Below, in pieces: positions 7,324-13,848 of a stretch of DNA of 27,513 nucleotides. The notes beneath the pieces were generated by a model that saw nothing but the letters and a program-made list of their open reading frames with translations, searched no databases and was not told the origin of the DNA. The DNA lies in assembly GCA_900545185.1 (NCBI GenBank), contig UQYH01000017.1, positions 1 through 27,513 on the forward strand. The letters are read 5' to 3'. This DNA is from an uncultured Eubacteriales bacterium (lineage in GTDB: Bacteria > Bacillota > Clostridia > UBA1381 > UBA9506). The translations under genes and the position numbers were made by a program. Each line of letters begins with the position of its first letter. The stretch's first letter is position 1.

Positions 7324-8190
7324 TTATTCAAATTCCGCACCAATTTCGCCCAAAAGCTTTACAAGCGCCCGATAGGCCACGCCGAACACATCGGGGCCGC
7401 CGTCCGGCAGATAGTCAAGCCGTCCGTCCGCTTCCAGCTTATCGAGACCCGTAAAGCGGCCAAGGTGCGGCTCTAAGCTTAAAAAGTACGGGGTTTCGCG
7501 CGGTACGGCCTGCGAAAGCACCTCGGCCACGCCACCGTCACCTTCACCCACAGGTGTTACCTCGCCGTTTAAAATCGCGTCCTTCATATGGAAATATGTA
7601 ATTTTGTCGCGCAGCAGGCGGAACGAATCCGGGTACGAAATATGACCGCAAAACGCAAAGTTGGCCGGGTCATATACGCAGCCGAGCGCCGGAGAATTGA
7701 CGGTTTCCAAAATGTCCAGGCAGCGGTCTGCCGTTTCGCCGTAAATTTTCCGCTCGTTTTCATGCAGCAGCATCACGCCTTCGCGCTCGGCAAGCTCCGC
7801 CATCTGCCGCATGCGGTTCATTACCTCGTCGCGCCATGCTTTGGGGTCATCCCCATCGGGAATATAAAAGCTGAACACGCGGATGTAGTTCGTTTCCAGC
7901 ATTTTTGCAATTTGAATCACGTGCGCCAGCTTTTCAAGGTGCGGCGCCATGGGGTCTGTAATTTTAATTTTGCCGATGGGCGAACCGATAGAAGACGCAC
8001 GGATGCCGGCAGCATCCATTTTTTTCTTAAGTGCGGCAACCTCGTCAAGGGTCAAATCGGCAATATCCCGTCCTTCTATGCCGCGCGGCTCGAAATACGA
8101 AATGCCAAGCTTGTTTAAATGCGCAAACTGCACATCCACATTGCTGCTGATTTCATCGGCAAAGCCGGTGATAATAAATTTTTGACTCAT
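7324..8190 (-). CDS. Sugar phosphate isomerase/epimerase-like TIM-barrel protein
   Basis: A 288-residue xylose-isomerase-like TIM barrel, first gene of the four-gene cassette. Conserved positions include MLLHENE (His143, Glu144), CVYDPANF (Asp174), YFHMKDA (His201, Lys203, Asp204) and LSLEPHL (Glu240), the usual divalent-metal site of this superfamily. GGAGGG lies ahead of the ATG. It resembles proteins annotated as hydroxypyruvate isomerase-like or sugar phosphate isomerase, but these names do not fix a reaction. It differs clearly from the 5215-5985 barrel, so the cassette probably carries two distinct activities rather than duplicates. Confidence 0.88.
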   Translation of the reverse strand: MSQKFIITGFADEISSNVDVQFAHLNKLGISYFEPRGIEGRDIADLTLDEVAALKKKMDAAGIRASSIGSPIGKIKITDPMAPHLEKLAHVIQIAKMLETNYIRVFSFYIPDGDDPKAWRDEVMNRMRQMAELAEREGVMLLHENERKIYGETADRCLDILETVNSPALGCVYDPANFAFCGHISYPDSFRLLRDKITYFHMKDAILNGEVTPVGEGDGGVAEVLSQAVPRETPYFLSLEPHLGRFTGLDKLEADGRLDYLPDGGPDVFGVAYRALVKLLGEIGAEFE

Positions 8191-8248
8191 AAAAATTACC
8201 CTCCGCTTTCATATTATATTATTTCACGGGTGGGATCCCTTTGTGCCT

Positions 8249-8257
8249 ATTGTACCA
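8249..8257 (-). promoter_or_regulatory. Extended -10 element for the four-gene sugar cassette
   Basis: The minus strand reads TGGTACAAT, a TGn-extended -10 box (TACAAT, five of six), about 60 bp before the 8190 start. The base run 17 bp upstream (AGAAAT) is a poor -35, consistent with an extended -10 promoter or with one needing an activator such as the divergent AraC-family protein. An alternative is TTGCAA (8299-8304), 18 bp, TATAGA (8275-8280). Confidence 0.45.
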
Positions 8258-8298
8258 CAAAAGATTTTCAAATTTCTATAAAAATGTTGACCTAAATA

Positions 8299-8327
8299 TT
8301 GCAAATGTTGCTATATTATGTTAAAAT
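8299..8327 (+). promoter_or_regulatory. Predicted sigma-A promoter of the AraC-family gene
   Basis: TTGCAA (8299-8304), a 17-bp spacer, and TAAAAT (8322-8327). The predicted transcript starts near 8334, a few bases before the 152-bp element at 8338-8490, so the element would form almost the entire 5' leader of the regulator mRNA. The 348-bp gap between the divergent genes holds this promoter, the opposing promoter and the repeat. Confidence 0.55.
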
Positions 8328-8337
8328 GAAATTAAAC

Positions 8338-8490
8338 CCGTAGGGGCGGGGTTCTACTCCGCCCGTTGTACATATATTCCGCGTTCTTTCGGGAGGAGCA
8401 GAGCCACTCCCCTACGCGTCTTGGTGTAAAAAATAAAGATACGCAAAATTAATGCGGAACGGCACGCAGGCCGCTTTCTACGGAATTACC
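8338..8490 (+). repeat. 152-bp repeated leader element, copy 2 (upstream of the AraC-family gene)
   Basis: Full-length match to the reverse complement of 3871-4022. In the direction of the downstream gene it begins CCGTAGGGGCGGGGTTC and ends TTCTACGGAATTACC, 48 bp before the ATG at 8539. The closing CGTAGGGG/CCCCTACG stem, the AAGATACGCAAAATTAATGC linker and the GGAACGGC hairpin are kept. Here the last hairpin is imperfect (GCCGCTTTC), so differences between copies are concentrated in loops and at the 3' end. Confidence 0.85.
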
Positions 8491-8538
8491 GAAAAAAATC
8501 ACCCCCACCCGTTGCATATCACGAAAGGAGCCGCACAT

Positions 8539-9399
8539 ATGGAAAACATCACCTGCATAAAATCAACGTCCGACAAAAGCTTTCGATACATACACAAGCA
8601 GGAGGAAGCGCCCGACCTTTCAAATTACATGGTGCACACGCACGATTTTTATGAACTGCTGATTTTTTTGGAAGGTGATGCCAGCTTCGTCGCCGAGGGC
8701 GCCACGCACCCCCTTGCGCCGCTGGATGCCATTGTGACGCGTCCCGGTGAAATGCACCAGATTTATCATCACACCCGTTCACGCTATGAGCGGATTTTGC
8801 TGAATTTTACCGATTCGTTTTTTGCCAACAACGATTGCAGCGAATATCGCCGCATTTTTACCGACCGCGAAATGGGTCGCGAGAACATTATCCGCAGCGG
8901 CAGCATGCGCGGTTCTGCCGTGCTCGACGCCGTGCAGCGCATTGAGCGTTACATCCGCGAGGGAGAACAGGTGCGCAAAAGCAGAGGGGAGCACCGGCAT
9001 CGAAATGATGTGGTCATCCGCTGTGCCGTGATTGAGCTTTTGCACGCCCTAAACCAGCTAAAGCCGGACAGCGCCGCCGGTACGCCCCAAAGCGCGGCTG
9101 TGCGCCGTGCGGCCGATTACATTAACCGCAATCTGGCCGGTGATTTATCGCTGGAGGAGCTTTCCGAACGATTTTTTGTGTCGAAATATCATTTGTGCCG
9201 CATGTTTAAAACCTGCATGGGCATGACCATTGGGCAATACATTACGCGGAAACGGATTTTGCTGGCCAAGTCGCTGTATCAGGACGGCTGCTCTTTAAGC
9301 GAGGCGGCTTTACAGTCCGGCTTTGCCGATTATTCCTCCTTTTACAAGGCCTGCGTGAAGGAGTTTGGCACGCCGCCCAAAAAGAGCTTGGCGCGGTAG
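8539..9399 (+). CDS. AraC-family transcriptional regulator with cupin sensor domain
   Basis: A 286-residue regulator. The N-terminal cupin-like ligand domain covers about residues 25-95 (VHTHDFYELLIFLEG, metal-cupin-like His33, His35, Glu39; RPGEMHQIYHH). The C-terminal AraC/XylS DNA-binding domain with two helix-turn-helix units covers about 186-286 (LSLEELSERFFVSKYHLCRMF; SLSEAALQSGFADYSSFYKAC). Start chosen at 8539 because AAAGGAG lies 10 nt upstream; the open frame extends back to 8452 only by reading through the repeat element. It is divergent from the four-gene cassette and followed by the DUF4432 gene; control of these and perhaps the uronate operon is inference. Confidence 0.93.
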   Translation: MENITCIKSTSDKSFRYIHKQEEAPDLSNYMVHTHDFYELLIFLEGDASFVAEGATHPLAPLDAIVTRPGEMHQIYHHTRSRYERILLNFTDSFFANNDCSEYRRIFTDREMGRENIIRSGSMRGSAVLDAVQRIERYIREGEQVRKSRGEHRHRNDVVIRCAVIELLHALNQLKPDSAAGTPQSAAVRRAADYINRNLAGDLSLEELSERFFVSKYHLCRMFKTCMGMTIGQYITRKRILLAKSLYQDGCSLSEAALQSGFADYSSFYKACVKEFGTPPKKSLAR

Positions 9400-9500
9400 C
9401 CCTCCCTTGTGCCTAGTGAACCCCTAATACCTACCCGAAAGGCCTGACCGCAGACGTGCGGCAAGCGGCGCGCTTGTATCGTGAGCGGAGCCGCTAAAAA

Positions 9501-9514
9501 TTGAAACGTTTCAA
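9501..9514. promoter_or_regulatory. Palindromic operator-like site TTGAAACGTTTCAA
   Basis: A perfect 14-bp palindrome with central CG, 41 bp upstream of the -35 box of the DUF4432 gene. The shape recalls LacI-family operators. It is two bases too short for a CcpA cre site (TGWAANCGNTNWCA), so I do not call it cre. Its upstream position suits an activator better than a repressor. Confidence 0.5.
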
Positions 9515-9554
9515 AAATCCTGCACGCCAAAACGCCGAATTTACCGAAAATCGG

Positions 9555-9583
9555 TTGCAATTTGTCGGCCGCTGTGATACACT
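9555..9583 (+). promoter_or_regulatory. Sigma-A promoter of the DUF4432 gene
   Basis: TTGCAA (9555-9560), a 17-bp spacer, TACACT (9578-9583) preceded by TGA, giving an extended -10. The predicted start near 9590 gives a leader of about 87 nt. This shows the gene can be transcribed independently of the AraC-family gene. The remainder of the 277-bp gap holds small GC-rich inverted repeats (for example CCGCA/TGCGG near 9450) without clear T tracts. Confidence 0.6.
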
Positions 9584-9676
9584 AAATTTATAAATTGTCT
9601 TTCATTATGCAGGTGTGGCGCGGCGGCTTTGTTACGCCCTGCTTCTGCAAATTCATTTACGAAAGGTGTGACAAAC

Positions 9677-10768
9677 ATGCAGTACAAATTTTTTCTATCC
9701 CCTGCAATGTTTACCGAAAAAGAAAAACTGATTTTGGACATCGGCACAATGCGCGCCTATGCCTTTACTTATTCCACCGGTGTGGCGGCGCTGCGCGTGG
9801 AGAACGAAAAAGGGTACTTTATTATTCTGCCATTTCAGGGGCAGCAAATTTGGCGCGTTAAGTTTTTGGGTCGATCGCTGACCATGCGGACGAGCTTTGA
9901 CGAGCCCGTTCCCACGCTGAATTATTTGGAAACCTACGGCGGCTTTATGCTCCACTGCGGCGTTTGCGGCATGGGCGTGCCCGGCCCCAAGGATGTGCAT
10001 CCCCAACACGGTGAGCTGCCCAACGCACAATATCGCACGGCTTGGCTGCTGGCCGGAGAGGACGAGCGCGGCGCATACATCGGTGTATCCGGTGAAATTG
10101 CAGGCAAGGTCAGCTTTGTGCGGAACTATTTGTTTACGCCGGAGTGTCGCCTGTATGCCGGCGAAACGATTTTGCGCACCAACGTTCGGCTGCAAAATCT
10201 GCGCTCCGAGCCGTTTACCTATATGTATTTGTGCCATATTAACTTCCGTCCGATTGACGGTGCAGAGCTGATGTATTCGACAAAATATGATAAAGAGCAC
10301 ATCACCGTACATAAAATTATTTCGCCCAATGCGCCCAAGGAAAAGGCAGAGCCGCTGGCGGCCTATATGGATGCCGTGCAGGAAAATCCCGCGCTGCACC
10401 ACAAGGTTGGCGCACCCGGTCAGTATTACGACCCCGAAATTTGCTTTACGGTGCATTATATGGCAGATAAAGACGGTATGGCGCACACCATGGAGCGTCT
10501 GCCGGACGGCACGGCCTTTTATGTCAGCCATCCCGTGGATGCGCTGCCGTACGCCATCCGCTGGATCTCGCGCACGGGCGATGAGGATTCGATGGGTATG
10601 GTGCTGCCTGCAACGGCCGAGCATTTTGGCTATACCTATGCAAAAGAGCATGGCCAGCTGAAGGTGCTGCCGCCGAAATCCGAAATTTCCTTCGGGCTGA
10701 AAATCGGCCTTTTGGATGCCGGAGAGGCAGAGGCCGTGGCAGAAAAAATAAAGAAAATTACAAAATAA
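9677..10768 (+). CDS. DUF4432 (aldose 1-epimerase-like) family protein
   Basis: A 363-residue protein of the galactose-mutarotase-like beta-sandwich superfamily. Recognisable features are LPFQGQQIWRVKFLGRSL (about 51-68), YGGFMLHCGVCGMG (87-100) and HGELPNAQY (111-119), the last including the conserved His of the DUF4432 group. No signal peptide or membrane segment, so cytoplasmic. Function in the family is unsettled; mutarotation or binding of an unusual sugar is the usual guess. The ATG at 9677 has GAAAGGTG about 10 nt upstream; the longer frame from 9629 lacks a site. It lies after the AraC-family gene and convergent with the ribosomal operon. Confidence 0.8.
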   Translation: MQYKFFLSPAMFTEKEKLILDIGTMRAYAFTYSTGVAALRVENEKGYFIILPFQGQQIWRVKFLGRSLTMRTSFDEPVPTLNYLETYGGFMLHCGVCGMGVPGPKDVHPQHGELPNAQYRTAWLLAGEDERGAYIGVSGEIAGKVSFVRNYLFTPECRLYAGETILRTNVRLQNLRSEPFTYMYLCHINFRPIDGAELMYSTKYDKEHITVHKIISPNAPKEKAEPLAAYMDAVQENPALHHKVGAPGQYYDPEICFTVHYMADKDGMAHTMERLPDGTAFYVSHPVDALPYAIRWISRTGDEDSMGMVLPATAEHFGYTYAKEHGQLKVLPPKSEISFGLKIGLLDAGEAEAVAEKIKKITK

Positions 10769-10770
10769 AG

Positions 10771-10829
10771 CAGAACGGCACGCAGGCCGTTCTGAAAAAA
10801 ACACAGGGCGGAGCAGTGCTCCGCCCTGT
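10771..10829 (-). terminator. Convergent terminator region: ribosomal superoperon and DUF4432 gene
   Basis: Hairpin ACAGGGCGGAGC-AGT-GCTCCGCCCTGT (10803-10829) is a perfect 12-bp stem, followed on the minus strand by seven Ts (10795-10801): a textbook Rho-independent terminator just after the rplQ stop. Next to it lies a second perfect hairpin, CAGAACGGC-ACGCAG-GCCGTTCTG (10771-10794), immediately after the DUF4432 stop. It shares sequence and loop with the end of the repeat at 8456-8478. Confidence 0.9.
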
Positions 10830-10839
10830 TATATAGCAA

Positions 10840-11184
10840 TTAGTCTACCAGCTCAATGATAGCCATTTCTGCGGCATCACCGCGTCTGGGTGCTGCCTTA
10901 ATGATTCTGGTATAACCGCCGTTACGATCTGCGTATTTCGGCGCGATCTCTTCAAACAGCTTGTATACCACGCTCTTTTTCATGATATAAGATAAAGCGC
11001 GTCTTCTGGATGCTAAGGTGTTTTCCTTACCCAGCGTAATCATTTTTTCGGTCATGCATCTCATCTCTTTGGCGCGGCTGACGGTGGTTTCCACACGGCC
11101 GTTTTCCAAAAGGGATGTTACCAGATTTCTGAGCATAGCGTTTCTCTGGTCGGTAGGACGACCGAGTTTTCTGGTTCCCGGCAT
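10840..11184 (-). CDS. rplQ: 50S ribosomal protein L17
   Basis: A 114-residue L17, last gene of the ribosomal superoperon. Conserved start MPGTRKLGRPTDQRNAMLRN, ENGRVETTVSRAKEMR in the middle and a C-terminal RRGDAAEMAIIELV, all standard. It binds 23S rRNA near the exit-tunnel rim. AAAAGGAGGG precedes the ATG. The 106-bp gap to rpoA contains the hairpin ACAGCC-GACG-GGCTGT (11226-11241). Confidence 0.97.
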   Translation of the reverse strand: MPGTRKLGRPTDQRNAMLRNLVTSLLENGRVETTVSRAKEMRCMTEKMITLGKENTLASRRRALSYIMKKSVVYKLFEEIAPKYADRNGGYTRIIKAAPRRGDAAEMAIIELVD

Positions 11185-11290
11185 CTTATTACCCTCCTTT
11201 TAATCGGTTTGGTTTATTAGGCCCAACAGCCGACGGGCTGTATAGAGGATGAAGGCCTGCGAGATTGATGGTTAAATCTCAATTTTTTCA

Positions 11291-12241
11291 TTAATCTTCT
11301 TTTTTTGCAAAGTCCTGACCCAAGCCATGCAGCTTTTCGATAACCTCTTCCAAGGACTTGCGGCCGAGGTTTCTGACCTTGACCATATCCTCTTCCGTCC
11401 GCTTGGTCAAATCCTCTACCGTATTGATACCGGCACGCTTTAAGCAATTGTAGGAACGAACGGAAAGATCCAGTTCTTCGATGGTCATTTCCAGAACCTT
11501 TTCCTTCTTGCCCTCTTCCTTTTCAATCATGATTTCGGCGTTTTTAGCCTCTTCGGATAAATCAATAAACTGCATTAAATGCTCGTTAATGATTTTTGCC
11601 GCCAGGCTGACAGCCTCATCCGGGCGGATAGAGCCATCCGTCCAAACCTCCAGCGTGAGCTTATCATAATCGGTAATTTGGCCGACACGGGTGTTTTCTA
11701 CAAAATAGTTCACTCTGTGTACGGGCGTGTATATCGAATCAACAGGTATAACACCTATGATATTTTGGTTAAGCTGCTTGTTGCGCTCGGCGGAAACATA
11801 TCCTCTGCCCTTGCAGAAGGTAATTTCCATATACAGCTTTGCATCCTTGTTCAGTGTGGCAATGTGGAGGTCGGGATTAAAAATTTCAATATCCGAGTCC
11901 AGCTTAATATCGCCGGCCTTAATTTCGCCTTCGCCTTCTTTTTCAATGTATACAACCTTCGGCGTATCACAATGAAGCTTAACGGCGATTTGCTTGATAT
12001 TGAGGATAATCTCGGTTACATCCTCCTTAACACCCGGAATGGTCGAAAACTCGTGCAGCACACCGTCTATTTTAACGCTTGTTGCAGCGGCGCCCGGCAG
12101 GGATGACAAAAGCATCCTTCTCAGTGAGTTGCCAAGCGTTGTGCCGTAGCCGCGTTCCAGCGGTTCTGCAATGAATTTACCGTATTTTCCGTCCGGAGCC
12201 AGTTCCAAACACTCAACATTCGGTTTTTCAATTTCCAACAT
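11291..12241 (-). CDS. rpoA: DNA-directed RNA polymerase subunit alpha
   Basis: A 316-residue alpha subunit. The N-terminal dimerisation/assembly domain includes the FIAEPLERGYGTTLGNSLRR region and LSSLPGAAATSVKIDGVLHE. After an acidic linker rich in Glu/Lys (about 230-245), the C-terminal domain carries ELDLSVRSYNCLKRAGI and the RNLGRKSLEEV helix-hairpin-helix used for UP-element and activator contacts. Start at 12241 (MLEIEKPN) is conserved and preceded by GGGAGGG; the frame stays open to 12391 but lacks conserved sequence upstream. Unusually, a 425-bp gap separates it from rpsD. Confidence 0.97.
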   Translation of the reverse strand: MLEIEKPNVECLELAPDGKYGKFIAEPLERGYGTTLGNSLRRMLLSSLPGAAATSVKIDGVLHEFSTIPGVKEDVTEIILNIKQIAVKLHCDTPKVVYIEKEGEGEIKAGDIKLDSDIEIFNPDLHIATLNKDAKLYMEITFCKGRGYVSAERNKQLNQNIIGVIPVDSIYTPVHRVNYFVENTRVGQITDYDKLTLEVWTDGSIRPDEAVSLAAKIINEHLMQFIDLSEEAKNAEIMIEKEEGKKEKVLEMTIEELDLSVRSYNCLKRAGINTVEDLTKRTEEDMVKVRNLGRKSLEEVIEKLHGLGQDFAKKED

Positions 12242-12666
12242 TAGACTAAACCCTCCCTCTTTTTTATTGTACGGAATCAGCCGATTGCCTTTGTAAAGGC
12301 CTGCGCCGCATTCGGGACAGCTGCCCGTTACGGGCAAGCGGCCTGCTGCCAAGGCGTGCGCCTTTGGGAATGTGACCCCATCGGTACACACAATGACCCA
12401 TCATGCATGCGGCATTTTTTGCAGTCTCCTGCAAGGCATGCAAGCTTTTATAAAGCATGCAACACCCTATAAGGTGTGCGACCCTTTACAATACACGCGA
12501 CCCTTCCATCAACAAAAAAGTGTTCATTCGCGTGTTCATGCAATAGCGTACAGAACACTTTCTTAGGTTTGGTTTTACGCAGCCATGTGCGCAAATCTGT
12601 TTCGCGAGGGTATTTCGCCAAAGCAGCCCGCGGGCTGCTTTGGTAAACTCGGCGATTTTTGCTGCC
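12242..12666 (-). promoter_or_regulatory. Hairpin-rich rpsD-rpoA intergenic leader with possible attenuator
   Basis: No convincing gene. On the minus strand, in order: a perfect 26-bp palindrome CCAAAGCAGCCCG/CGGGCTGCTTTGG (12618-12643); then an arm AAAGTGTTC (12553-12561) that pairs with GAACACTTT (12517-12525), which runs directly into TTTTTT (12514-12519), forming a terminator shape. A nearer GAACA (about 12533-12537) can compete for the same arm. Further small hairpins follow: CACACC/GGGTGT, GCATGC/GCATGC, TTGCAG/CTGCAA, AAGGCG/CGCCTT and GCCCG/CGGGC. This may tune rpoA-rplQ output separately from upstream genes. Confidence 0.5.
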
Positions 12667-13296
12667 TTAGTTCTTTGAATACAACTCGACGATTAAGTGT
12701 TCGGCAATCTCCAGGTCGATGTCGTCACGCTGTGCCAAGGCCAATACCTTACCGGAAAGCGTGTTACGATCGAGGTCAAGCCACTTCGGGATGATCCGGG
12801 ATTCGGTTTTTTCCAAAACTTCTTTAATCTTTTCGCTGCTGCGGCTCTTTTCGCAAATTGCGATAACATCGCCTGCGCTGATTAAATAAGACGGAATGTT
12901 AACCTTTTTGCCGTTTACGGTAAAGTGACCGTGTGTAACCAGCTGACGTGCTTCCGGTCTTGACATGGCAAAACCCAAACGGTAAACAACGTTGTCCAAA
13001 CGGCTTTCCAAAATGGTTAACAGGTTTTCACCCGTAACGCCCTTTTGCTTTTCGGCCATTTCAAAATATTTCTCAAACTGAGACTCCAAAATGCCGTAGT
13101 ATCTTCTGGCTTTTTGCTTTTCTCTCAGCTGAATACCATATTCAGAGAGCTTTTTTCTGCTCTGGCCATGCATGCCCGGCGCATACTTTCTTCTCTCAAT
13201 TCCGCATTTGTCAGTATAGCAGCGTTCGCCCTTTAAAAACAGCTTTTGGCCTTCGCGGCGACAAAGTCTGCATACTGCACCTGTGTAACGTGCCAT
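12667..13296 (-). CDS. rpsD: 30S ribosomal protein S4 (zinc-binding form)
   Basis: A 209-residue S4, the primary 16S rRNA-binding assembly protein. MARYTGAVCRLCRREG opens it, and Cys9, Cys12, Cys26 and Cys31 make the zinc-binding (C+) site of one S4 subtype. The S4 RNA-binding domain lies around 98-160 (SRLDNVVYRLGFAMSRPEARQ region, then GHFTVNGKKVNIPSY). Start at 13296, with GGAGGTG upstream, rather than 13335. S4 is a known translational autoregulator in both E. coli and B. subtilis, which makes the long gap after it notable. Confidence 0.97.
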   Translation of the reverse strand: MARYTGAVCRLCRREGQKLFLKGERCYTDKCGIERRKYAPGMHGQSRKKLSEYGIQLREKQKARRYYGILESQFEKYFEMAEKQKGVTGENLLTILESRLDNVVYRLGFAMSRPEARQLVTHGHFTVNGKKVNIPSYLISAGDVIAICEKSRSSEKIKEVLEKTESRIIPKWLDLDRNTLSGKVLALAQRDDIDLEIAEHLIVELYSKN

Positions 13297-13368
13297 TTCA
13301 GTACTACACCTCCTCAATGATTTACGGCTGCCCATGCCTTATGCGGCCATCGGCAAGCCTCTTTTGAA

Positions 13369-13761
13369 TCAAACTCTTCTTCTTTTCGGCGGTCTGCAAC
13401 CGTTGTGAGGAATGGGGGTAACATCCTTAATCATGCTAACCTCAAGACCTGCTGCCTGCAGCGCACGGATTGCTGCCTCTCTGCCGGAACCGGGGCCTTT
13501 TACGTAAACCTCAACGGTTTTCAGGCCATGCTCCTGAGCGGCTTTTGCTGCTGTTTCTGCTGCCATTTGGGCTGCAAACGGCGTGCTCTTTCTGGAGCCG
13601 CGGAAGCCCAGTCCGCCGGAGGACGCCCAGCTGATTGCATTGCCGGCTACGTCAGTAATTGTAACAATCGTATTATTGAAGCTGGAACGGATATGCACCG
13701 CGCCGCGCTCGATATTTTTCTTCGCTTTTCTGCGAGTTGTTCTTCTAGCTACCTTAGCCAT
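13369..13761 (-). CDS. rpsK: 30S ribosomal protein S11
   Basis: A 130-residue S11 of the small-subunit platform. IRSSFNNTIVTITDVAGNAISWASSGG and the C-terminal DVTPIPHNGCRPPKRRRV are diagnostic. A basic N-terminus (MAKVARRTTRRKAKKN) is normal for Firmicutes. Start at 13761, eight nt after AAAGGAGGAG; the frame upstream to 13788 reads through the Shine-Dalgarno. Confidence 0.97.
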   Translation of the reverse strand: MAKVARRTTRRKAKKNIERGAVHIRSSFNNTIVTITDVAGNAISWASSGGLGFRGSRKSTPFAAQMAAETAAKAAQEHGLKTVEVYVKGPGSGREAAIRALQAAGLEVSMIKDVTPIPHNGCRPPKRRRV

Positions 13762-13829
13762 GTTTGCTCCTCCTTTCGCAAAGCTCAAAGTATTATCCGC
13801 AAAGGCGGATGATGTATTCAGAACGGCTT

Positions 13830-13848
13830 ATCCTGCCGCAGGCAGGAT
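13830..13848 (-). other. Intercistronic hairpin after rpsM
   Basis: ATCCTGCC-GCA-GGCAGGAT, a perfect 8-bp stem overlapping the first base of the rpsM stop codon on the minus strand. No U-tract follows, so it is not a typical terminator. It may stabilise or mark a processing point. Confidence 0.6.

Noticed and set aside
9501..9514. CcpA catabolite-responsive element
   Set aside because: TGAAACGTTTCA spans 12 bases, whereas the cre core needs 14 with different spacing around the CG.
9695..10804. 369-codon open frame on the minus strand opposite the DUF4432 gene
   Set aside because: It is antisense to a gene with clear family motifs, promoter and ribosome-binding site. Long mirror frames are common in such GC-balanced coding sequence.
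12242..12391. In-frame 50-codon extension of rpoA containing a CPECG zinc-ribbon-like motif
   Set aside because: RpoA proteins begin at MLEIEKP, a GGGAGGG site lies right before that ATG, and the upstream sequence is a chain of inverted repeats. The cysteine motif is isolated and most likely coincidence.
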